Assembly: GCA_030141605.1 (NCBI GenBank)
Contig: JAQGDQ010000167.1
Location: forward strand, 211,877 to 275,876
DNA from: Tubiluchus corallicola
Lineage: Eukaryota > Priapulida > Priapulimorpha > Priapulimorphida > Tubiluchidae
Direction: 5' to 3'
Length of the DNA stretch: 64,000 nt
Part shown: piece after piece, positions 24,301 through 64,000 of the stretch
How the letters are laid out: each line of letters begins with the position of its first letter
Numbering within the stretch: the stretch's first letter is position 1
Made by a program: the position numbers and the translations under genes
The notes under the pieces: generated by a model
The model's input: only the letters and a program-made list of their open reading frames with translations
Database searches by the model: none
What the model was told of the DNA's origin: nothing

Positions 24301-24421
24301 AGTACCCGAGTGCAACTGTTACACATATTGACTTAACCACAACGCTACTGTTATGAAATGCTGCCAAAAACTGTTCTTTAACGTACATAAAATTATTTCT
24401 TAACATTATGGAAGGCGCCAT
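18370..24421 (-). CDS. TMEM115: TMEM115, Golgi rhomboid-like membrane protein (complete, 3 exons)
   Basis: Exons on the minus strand are 23715-24421, 19192-19365 and 18370-18565; the joins AG|T and AG|A close in phase to give 358 residues (human about 351). Matching stretches include TPGFLVPPHFWIWTLI, ELHFWDVIID, LLEPLWGALEMLIFF, IHGLVGY, STWIYLRFYQRHS, GDMADNFSF, YDVGAPSSITISLPG, DAERRRQKALKALNERL and GWPSLD. Hydrophobic segments lie near residues 28-44, 82-93, 104-128, 134-158 and 178-195, followed by a cytosolic acidic/Pro-rich tail. In other animals TMEM115 is a Golgi protein with a rhomboid-type fold, linked to the COG complex and retrograde transport; I see no Ser-His protease motif. 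The start Met (MAPSIMLRNN) is the first in frame and gives the usual short N-terminus. The 4.3-kb first intron holds a LINE in the same orientation. Confidence 0.95.
18985..19130 (+). repeat. Two tandem tRNA-3'-half-like segments (SINE debris)
   Basis: Two units of about 65 bases share the pattern (C/G)TTC(A/G)A(G/C)TCCCAGY..GGTGCAAAA..TTTCAGACT. The second holds GGTTCGACTCCCAG, a good pol III B box. No matching A box or cloverleaf is convincing, so this is probably SINE-derived, in the second TMEM115 intron. Confidence 0.4.
19876..19914. repeat. Hexanucleotide tail (TCTATG on the minus strand)
   Basis: About 6.5 copies directly after AATAAATGT at the LINE 3' end. It also creates the MSMSMS frame on this strand, which is not a gene. 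Confidence 0.95.
20512..21980 (-). pseudogene. LINE reverse transcriptase, broken by a frameshift
   Basis: The RT motifs are present in order, with the catalytic FADD at about 21260. One surplus base near 21200 shifts the frame between the palm (21143-21658 frame) and the thumb-like part (20512-21189 frame). The C-terminal frame ends near 20512. The product is not made intact. Confidence 0.85.
21990..23040 (-). pseudogene. LINE endonuclease C-terminal segment and linker
   Basis: The open frame 21990-22808 plus the in-frame continuation up to about 23040 encodes the last part of an AP-endonuclease (GDININLL; ADHLPIF with the catalytic DH pair). The upstream endonuclease half is missing by truncation. 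The frame ends at a run of T (plus strand) near 22000 after TDFLKK, and the sequence resumes in another frame as NPNSFFINPITENE. Confidence 0.8.
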
Positions 24422-25300
24422 ATTGCTTGTTGGCAGTGCTAGCCGCAGCGCAACCTATTATCTGAAACAAGACGTTTAGTAACAGATCATTTTTCAAGCC
24501 CTTAAGAATCGCGAAAATATGCATTAGTTTATCACTCTGAGTCGTGTGACTGTAAGCAGTTAATAGACATTGAACTTTACGTTGCATTCTGCATAGTGTT
24601 ATAAAACTAGCAAAACTATCAGAGACTGGGTTGTGAGAAGTATGGAAGTTCAACCAATGCAACATCCCTAGCATTACTTAAGTAAAATGCATGAGCTGAG
24701 CTTTATTAATTGCTTTATAGGTTAAATGGGCACATGCAAAACAGCAAAAATTTTAATAATAATAGATCTGATTTGATTTACCTGTACACCAAAAGAACAT
24801 GATAATTAGGCTCCTGGATAGCTATCTATAAAATGAGAATCTCTCAACATAAGATAAAAGCCATTTCTTGGAAACACTACTGCTACTATATGGTTTTGCT
24901 GTCAGTATAATTTATAATAAATAAATAAAACAAATTCACAGCATGCATATTATAAAAACTAAAAATCATTTAATGCGCACAAAATGGAAAAAATATAATA
25001 CAGTCAAAGCTTTTAATATGACAAAATATGAAACAAAGTTATTTTGTTCGTTGCTACTACTGCTTAAAATATTTAGAACATTGAATGAAAAATTTACAAA
25101 ATATGAAAAAAGCTGTGGCTATTTTGCTTTCTTTCTAGCAAGCATACATAGAGAAACTTGCAAATATCATCACAGTTTACATTCCAGTGTAAAGATTGAA
25201 TATACATTGTAAAAGTAATTAAAACAGACAAATAGACTATACACTAATATCATTCTAACAATTGAAAAATAAACGTGTGATCCTTAACAATTTTTAATAC
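24422..25300. other. TMEM115 upstream region, nothing else recognised
   Basis: It should contain the TMEM115 promoter and 5' UTR. A minus-strand frame (24393-24674) overlaps the TMEM115 start in another frame and has no recognisable features. No TATA box or other motif stood out. Confidence 0.4.
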
Positions 25301-25846
25301 ATGCATTTTATTAGCCTAATTTGGAAAAACTACATCAAAGCAGAAATGCATTATAGTCACAATTAAACCTTGTGCACTGGTTCAATCTTCATAATGAGTA
25401 TAGACTTCATTATTTTTTCAATAATTCACATTTACAGGCTTCTGCAATCACTAGAGGTGAGCATCAAACATTCGAGTTCAAACGTTCAATTCGATTTGAG
25501 CCGAAAATTATATATTTGAACAATTCAGCACTTCAGCCATATATGTTCTCTGTCATTAGAATGTTTGAACATGCATTTTATTAGCCTAATTTGGAATCAT
25601 CATACATCAAAGTAGAAATGCATTATAGTCACTATTAAAGCTTGCGCACTGGTTGAATCTTCATAACGAGTATAGACTTCATTATTTTTTCAATAATTCA
25701 CATTTACAGGCTTCTGCAATCACTAGGGGTGAGCATCAAACATTCGAGTTCAAATGTTCAATTCGATTCGAAGGAGTTTTTTTTGTTTAAATTTGATTCG
25801 AGCCTAAAATTATATATTTGAATAATTTCAGCACTTCAGCCATGTA
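25301..25846. repeat. Tandem duplication (period 270) that includes half a hAT MITE
   Basis: ATGCATTTTATTAGCCTAAT starts at 25301 and again at 25571. Both units run through the same unique sequence, the GCAATCAC flank and the first 119 bases or so of the MITE. Unit 1 stops inside the MITE (GAATGTTTGAA) and joins back to the unit start; CATGCA occurs at both breakpoints. Unit 2 continues into the complete MITE. Confidence 0.9.
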
Positions 25847-26059
25847 TGTTCTCTGTCATAAGAATGTTTGAAACAGCATGCAAATTAGCACAATTTAGCT
25901 GCAGTTTCTGTGCAAAATTTTTAACAAACTAATGGTGGTTTTATTGCAGAAAAAATCAAGTAATATGCATGATATTTGCACGACCACTTGTTAGTAGTGG
26001 TTCGAAAATCTTTCAAACTCAATTCGAATTTGCTTTCTGGTAGAGAATGCTCACCATTA
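25724..26059 (+). mobile_element. hAT-type MITE with exact 8-bp target-site duplication
   Basis: Ends are TAGGGGTGAGCATC and ATGCTCACCATTA. Flanks are GCAATCAC at 25716-25723 and 26060-26067, an identical 8-bp duplication as made by hAT transposases. The 336-bp interior is AT-rich with TTCGAATT-type motifs and no coding frame. It sits about 110 bases past the protease stop codon, so it may lie in that gene's 3' UTR. Confidence 0.9.
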
Positions 26060-26172
26060 GCAATCACTAAAATTAAATTTACAACGGCAAAAACAATTCT
26101 ATTAAATAATATTCATAATTAAAATATAACCACCACAATTGAAATACTGTAAAAACCAATCACAGATTGTCA

Positions 26173-49409
<23,237 letters not shown>

Positions 49410-52400
49410 GGCATCATACTTGAAAACACAAAAATAATAATAATAACGTCACACACAGCTGTACTACGCAAAATAAGATAGTTTTGGATTTGGCATAACT
49501 GTAAACATTTACCTAATCAGTGCAACCCGATCAAGGGTCACTCATTGCAGACATTACAGGTTACCGTTACTATTTTAATGTTAGCTTTTGTTGCTGTTTA
49601 GAACAATTTTAAACTTCCATACTTCTGTGCCTAATTTACGCTTACAGCAGCTAAATGTAATAACACTTTTCAGTAAAACAGAGAAAATAAAGAAATATTT
49701 GGGCTAAAGTTTACAATTCTCCACATACAAGAGATTAGTTCAAGAAGCGGATTAAGATTAGGCTTAGCTTAGAATTAGGGTTTTTAAAATATGTGAAAAA
49801 TCATCCTATCTTATTTTAACACTAGCTGTAACATGTCAAGTATCATGTTCATTATCTTCTGATATCAAGATTTATAATTCTTCTAGTTTGGTGCTGCTAT
49901 TGTTGGTATTGTTGCTGAAGTTGTTGGAGCTGGTGATGCTCCACGTATTATAAATGTCGCTGTTGTCGTCATAATCACAGCTGCAGTCATTGTGGTTGTC
50001 TCCTCAAGGCAATGTTGAACATAATTTCAACCAAATAAGGAGAAGCATCGTATGAAAAACGAAAGAAATATACATAGAATGAAAAACAGTACAAAAACGA
50101 AAACATCCAAAACAGGGAAAGAACTAGAAAGGTGGAAAATGTAATTAATGAAGACCACTTTTTTATTCCCAGAAATGTAAAATTGTGTACACGTTTGAGA
50201 TCTTTTAACGAAAACAATTTGTACAATACGTTACAAGATAACAATTGTTGTTCCCAAATTTAAATGAATTAATGCTAAGTATAATTGTAGTTATTATACA
50301 AGCACAGTGTGTATTGAAAGTAAACAAGTTGTTATCAGCAAGAGTACACAAAGCAGCGATCAAGTGTACAAAGCGGTGACTGTAGTGGGCTACAAAAAGG
50401 ACACAATTAGACAAACAAACAGTGATAATTGGAACCGGATGTTATTATCTTGTTTAATTTAACATACAGGAACATTATTCTGCTGACAGTTAATTGACTA
50501 ATATCATGCAGTGGATGGTGGTTCCAGCTAGTGACCAAAAAGGTGAAGTAATGAGTATTATAGCACTATGATAAAGCCAATTTAGGCACAATGGTTTGCT
50601 CTAATATGTTTAGTGACAGAAATACGCGCACAGTAATAATGTGAAATCCATATTTCAACAAAACGATAACATAAAATATAGCAAAAAATAGTGAAATGCA
50701 TGTTTCCATTTCAGTGAAACTATACTAGGATAATCCAGTATTTAAATACAGCGATAAAAGAAAACAGTACTATAGTCAATTAGTCATAGATAGAGATATG
50801 TGTACAAGCATTGTAGATTGTATTGCCTTTGGCTCTAGACTATTGCATTTACACTTTGTAATCTGCTTCAGCATAAACATTTATTTGAAGCCATCATCAA
50901 ACTATGTGTACGTATGTATTGCACCTTTCCTTTTTTGCAAAGAATTGTTGATACCATTTTTAACGGTGTTTCAATCCCTGCTTTGTCAGCATCTTCGTTA
51001 ATTAAACACCTATCAATTTTTTGTGAGGCACGCCCAAACGAATGAAAGAATGCCTTCCTTTGGACCTAACCAAGAACACACTATACAGAGTACAAAACTA
51101 AAAAAGTTGTAAAAACAAATTAAACCAAAATGTAGGTGACCGACATTGATATATTTTATTGTAACATAAATTTATGTACAAAATCAAGTATTTCATGTTA
51201 TCCGTTCTGTGTGGTTTTCAGTATAAGTTATAGAAAGCTGTACAAATTCACTAAGTAGAAAAGAATATTTTAGGAAACACGAAAAGATTATCAAGTTCAA
51301 CACTTATTCTATGAGCGTTGGATACAATTAATGTACTTGTTTATATAACATACATAATAGCTGTTGAATACACTACTGGCAAATTAAATATATCCAGCTA
51401 TTAGATAATAGATTTCAGAATAATATTCAGCAATATTAAATGAAAATTTCTACAAGTCTCTAACAGTCTGTTCAGCTAAAGCCACAGCTATCTGTTACTA
51501 TAGCAACCAGTCATATTTACTACGCAGCAGCTAATAAACAGTGCATCAACATAATAATTAATATAAATCATTTTATATAATCATGAATAAACGGCATTGA
51601 TCAATGACAATTAAAAACTATATTTACAGTGAAAAATAAAACTACTAATCTATTTACCAAAAAGCTCATTTATCATAACTTAATCATTTTCACCTTGATC
51701 AATGCAAAATTTCATTTCTATTGGCGAACACAGGTTTTGATTGGAATAATTTAATCTTCTCATTTAAGAAATAACAAAACAGGTACAGGTATTACAATGC
51801 TTGGATCACTATTTTGCTACAGCGTCTAGAAGAAGTGGAGCCCGAAAGGAATAACTGGAAACAAAATCATTCTCTGCACTAGGGGTGTATTTGTCAGTAG
51901 GCTAACCGGGTTCCCTATTAGCCAAATTTTGAGGGAAGCCAGGTTTTAGGATTCCAGCGTTAAGAAATTCTTATTCCCTTTCAGCTCATGCGCATCCTTT
52001 CATGTATAGAGCGCGTATTTTATACCAAACCACAAGCAGTTACTATGTCCGCTTTTATATAAGCGCTATCCAAATATATGTAATTAAAGATATCCATGTT
52101 CGTCAGGGGTGTGCAAATTATCTGACTAGCCGGGCCACATTAAACATTCCGCAATTCCTGTGGGCCATGGTTTGGTGGGGTGTGGTTGTTTTTTGTGTTG
52201 TTTTACGTTGTACGTAATTTTGCTATTAACACACCACAAGTAAATCTGTTTAGCATTTAAAAAAACGTAAATACATAATAGAGATGGGTGGGACTGAATT
52301 ATCAGCCTAGGTGACGAGCCCCTGCTAGCAGTGTTGTCAAACCTATGCTAATCTGTCATTAAAGACATTTAAACAAAAAGTCGTTGTTAACGTGTTTTCT

Positions 52401-54384
52401 CAGAATAGAGAACAAGTTGAAAGACATACATTATTTTAACTTTTTAAAATGTTTTTCATTAAAAAGATGCAGTGCAACGAGTTTTACGTTACTGCTTTTT
52501 GTTCATAAATGCTTACAACGAAAAACATCCCCACATTTTAGTAGCTTGCTACAGCCACTCTAGGTAAATTGAAGACTGATTATATGCACAGTGTAGACTT
52601 TAATAATTTGCAGTGTGACGACATACATGCAACAAAGCAGCTTATAACAGAAAGTTCTACATCAATGCAGATACATAAAAAACTTAACACTATACAGTAA
52701 ACTTATAGTAGTAATTTGCACAAATGTCGTCATATAATCATTGTCATGGTGAACTAAGTACAACTTAGACATGTATAAAAAAGCGTGAATGATATCCATG
52801 GGATACAAAACGCCAAAATCAAAATTCTGTAGAAACAGCATTAAAAACAGAACCTATTACTTATATGCAATCCAGTGCAAACCACATTTTACACCAATGA
52901 TAAGAACTCAAATTCATAAACTATATTTTTTCAACTTCCAATTACAGTTCATAAATGAGGCAAAAGTGAGTTATATAATTTAATATAAAAAATTTTAGTA
53001 CAAAAGAAGCCAGCAAATTTAGTCAGCCAGCTGCTATGAGCATGTGTAGAATCAGGAGGGCTACACCTAGATTAGATTTGATTCATAACTTTTCAAGAAA
53101 GTTTGTCAGGATCTAACTAAACGAATGCTAAGCAGCGAATGAGACAGGATGTAGCTATCACACCTAACTGACAAAACATGATTTTCATAATTAGAATTGT
53201 CTGAGTTTCAATTGTAACTACACAGAAGTAAGCACATCTATTACTTGTTGCAAACGTTTCGATATAGCACAACAGAAATCTTCGCACGTGTTATAGAAAT
53301 GATCTGCATGTCTTTTTGCTTTAAAAAAATGGAAACAATGACTGACATTTGTTCATCAGTAGCTTATTTGCACTCCCTAGTAACAAAACAGACAGGGAGT
53401 AAAAGATTGATAAGAGTAGTAAATACGTAAGCCAAAATATTTGTGAAAGTAAACGAACATGATACGAATGTTAACAAGTAACTGTCAAGAGGTTCAGGAA
53501 TTTATCTATAACCAGAACATAGTCATCAATTTTAGCATCGAAATTTAAAAAAACACGTGCTTACTGATATTGAAGAGACATTGACAATCGTTTTCTCCCA
53601 GGAGATGTGTTTCACTCGAGTTCCCAAAAATGTTATAAAGCTTTCTGGGACAAAAACTTGGTTAGAAAAATGTCCTCCCGAAAAAACATAACAACAGTTT
53701 AACTCGGTTTTCTAATACATGCATCTTAAAGTTGGAATTGAGAAAAAGCCGAAGCGATAGTAAGGGGACTATAGTGTCAGAGCACTGATAGTTAAACAAT
53801 AAAAATTGTGATAAATTTAGAAAATTTACAACTTCCTCTCTTAGAGTACAAGAAATACCAAATAGATTAAGTGAATTTGCTGCAAAATAAGGATTGCAGT
53901 GATCAAGCAGTTGTTCTTGTGCACGTTTATGCAAGTTTATCTGATAAATTAATACAGGCACTATGATTGCTACTCTCATTTCTTTATAAAATTTAAAAAA
54001 ACAAAGGCGTTTAGGAATTTCTGACATTTAAACATGGCTAGAAATAGTTCCCATTTTTCTTCAAAATGCGCAGCACAGTGAATACATAAATCATTGAAAA
54101 CAAATTTAGAAAACTTAGTTAATAAGCAAGTAGAATTTATATCAGATGGTAACTGTTACAGTCTATTAATATACTAGAGTGCAAGAGGTGTTCAAAAATG
54201 AAGTTTTGTTCCATAAAAACACGGAAGTATCTTATGCATGAAGATTTATAACCAGACTTTTGCAGAAGTTATTACAGTTATTATGCGAACATTTATAAAT
54301 CTTATCGGCACACTAAGCGGGTCTTTAAGACGAGGTGTATAAAAGCTTGGCAATGATATGCTGTTCATGCACGATCCGATTTTG
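49410..54384. other. Interval between the protease start and the G-alpha-i stop; no gene seen
   Basis: Five kilobases with only short stop-limited frames. It must hold the protease promoter and the G-alpha-i 3' UTR (both minus strand). A hAT fragment lies at 52104-52215; I saw no further gene, RNA or clear repeat. Confidence 0.45.
52104..52215 (+). mobile_element. hAT terminal fragment
   Basis: CAGGGGTGTGCAAATTATCT followed by GGGCCACATTAAACATTCC and GGGCCATGG is the familiar CAGGGGTGxGCAAA..GGGCCACAT hAT end. The other end was not found. Confidence 0.55.
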
Positions 54385-62359
<7,975 letters not shown>

Positions 62360-64000
62360 CTGTAGTGAAAATGCATAACGTAACTAGGAAGCATCATTAA
62401 AATGCATAAACAATGTATGTATATATGCAAAGTACAGATCAGCTGCAAAGCAATCATATTATTTGGTTTGCATGCTTAAGGTGGCAATCCAATACTTTTG
62501 AATATTCTCTGTTGTAACTAGGGGTGAACATCGAATGTTCGAATCGAATTCGCTGCAAACAAGGTTTTTTAGTGTGAATTTGATTCGTACCTAAAATTAT
62601 AAATTAGAATAGTCCAGCACTTCAGCCACATACATTCCTTATTATTAAAATGTTTGAAACTTCAGCTGTGATTTCTGTGCACAATTTTTAAATAAATTAT
62701 TAGTGATTTTACGGCAGAACAAAATAGAATGTAAGATCGCTTTTTACTGGCAGTTCAAAAATTTGTTGTAAAATCTTTCAAACAGAGTTAAAATTTGATT
62801 CGAATTCGCTTTCTGGTAGAAAATGCTGAGCCCTAGTTGTAACTTGTACTCTGCCGACATTACAGCAATGTCAAAAATGCGCAACAAATGCACAGCTTCA
62901 TCAGCACGTGATGATTTATGCAAATTTTCATAGATATTTTAGTATCTAAAACATCTTAAAAGCAGAGTTCAATAATTAAATTTAGGAGCATTCATATGGC
63001 TCTTCAGAGTAAGACAAAACATTTCGTATCAGTATCCAGCAAATCTATTATGTGTTTTACCAAATGAGAATTGTTTAGCTTTGTACAGCAACATACCAAC
63101 AAAAATGTATATATAGTTACATTTTATAGGTGGCAATTTTTTAGTTTTAAAATACCCAACAAAGAAAATTAGTACTACTCAGAACAAAAATAATTCAAGC
63201 ATACTGTTTGTGCTCATATTGTACTGTATAATGTATAAAATAATTTTTTCGGCCAATTCGAATAATAAAAATCAAAATACATTTCAAATTTTTACAATAA
63301 TTAGGTTTTTACTGGGTAAAAAATAACTGTGCACTAAAAACTGGAAGTACTGCATCCTAGTATCTATTTTTCTGGTAGCCTTAGCTGAATTGTTTCCAGA
63401 AAATTAATTTTAATTCAAGTAATAATGATAACATAGATGTACAATGCACTGTACAGATGTCACAAATCTCAAATTTTCCAATTTCAATCAAATCCAAATC
63501 TGATTTTACAATAACTTTTGAACCAGACAGAATCTGAATTTCATTCTGAGACAGTTTTAAAGGTTTGAATCCGACGTAGACATTTTTTGAGACCAATCAA
63601 ATTTGTGTTTCGCAAAACAGTGCGCATCTACGTGTATAATGTTACATTATGTGTGGCTAAAAATAGAATTAACAAGAGTTATAATTAATACAAAACTGTT
63701 CGTGTGTGTACTGTGTATGGTATTTGAGCATTAGTCTTCATTCTATTAATTGACAGGATCATGTTTGCTTTTTAATGCATGTATTTTATAAGTCTTTCTT
63801 TTTTGTTTATTTTGAGATGTATCGTGATAATCGACATTTAGTTACTTGTGTGAAATTGAGTTGAAGTTACAGTTGAAGGGCCTATCGAGTGCAACATTTG
63901 TTTGTTTGTTTGTTGGTTTGTTCTTTGCTGCTTGTGTCAGTTGTACCTATATACAAGTTATTCATGATCTTTTGCTGTATTGCACAATAGGATCATCATT
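62360..64000. other. G-alpha-i upstream intron sequence; no exon found
   Basis: I looked on the minus strand for the preceding G-alpha exon (family pattern REYQLNDSA) and did not find it. Apart from the hAT MITE at 62519-62835 the stretch is AT-rich with nothing recognised. Confidence 0.45.
62519..62835 (+). mobile_element. hAT-type MITE with exact 8-bp target-site duplication
   Basis: Ends are TAGGGGTGAACATCGAA and, inverted, TAGGGCTCAGCATTTTC. The flank GTTGTAAC occurs at 62511-62518 and 62836-62843. The interior (TTCGAATC motifs, TTCTGGTAGA near the right end) matches the copies at 25724 and 15891. Confidence 0.9.

Noticed and set aside
24393-24674. Minus-strand frame of 93 codons upstream of TMEM115
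   Set aside because: Overlaps the TMEM115 start in another frame, has no recognisable domain and could only be an upstream ORF; too weak to call.

Overview
This is a slice of an intron-rich, AT-rich animal genome. Every gene is split by GT-AG (twice GC-AG) introns, intergenic DNA is long, and hAT, pogo/mariner-type, CR1/jockey-type LINE and tRNA-derived SINE remnants are scattered through it. The four protein-coding genes are all metazoan: a CAPS/CADPS secretion activator, the Golgi protein TMEM115, a mosaic secreted serine protease carrying chitin-binding, CUB, TSP1 and Ig modules, and an inhibitory-class G-protein alpha subunit. Chitin-binding peritrophin-A domains on a complement/thrombin-like protease point to an invertebrate. 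A marine invertebrate deuterostome such as a tunicate would fit, but I cannot prove the phylum from this window.

Layout. 1-13.5 kb (+): the last 11 coding exons of CADPS, entering from the left edge; its introns hold three minisatellites and a perfect-TIR MITE. 13.5-18.4 kb: the convergent 3' regions of CADPS and TMEM115, with two repeat copies. 18.37-24.42 kb (-): complete three-exon TMEM115, with a dead LINE in its first intron in the same orientation. 24.4-26.2 kb: a short interval with a tandemly duplicated half-MITE and a hAT MITE with an exact 8-bp target-site duplication. 26.17-49.41 kb (-): the complete 19-exon mosaic protease, 1089 codons with every splice phase closing, and introns loaded with transposon relics. 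49.4-54.4 kb: no gene seen. 54.39-62.36 kb (-): the last four exons of a G-alpha-i gene, whose 5' exons lie beyond the right edge. 62.4-64 kb: one hAT MITE, otherwise nothing recognised.

The genes do not form a pathway. CADPS primes dense-core vesicles for exocytosis, TMEM115 works in Golgi trafficking, G-alpha-i relays receptor signals, and the protease is an extracellular trypsin-specificity enzyme with pattern-recognition-type modules. The protease is the most unusual item: signal peptide - 2 chitin-binding - Thr/Pro linker - CUB - interrupted CUB-like - TSP1 - 2 Ig - trypsin. Its catalytic domain carries the Tyr225 (Na+-site) signature seen in clotting and complement proteases. The second theme is the repeat landscape, including a four-copy non-coding family, a hAT element holding a near-identical copy of DNA that also lies just outside its end, and LINE 3' ends sharing a small hairpin.
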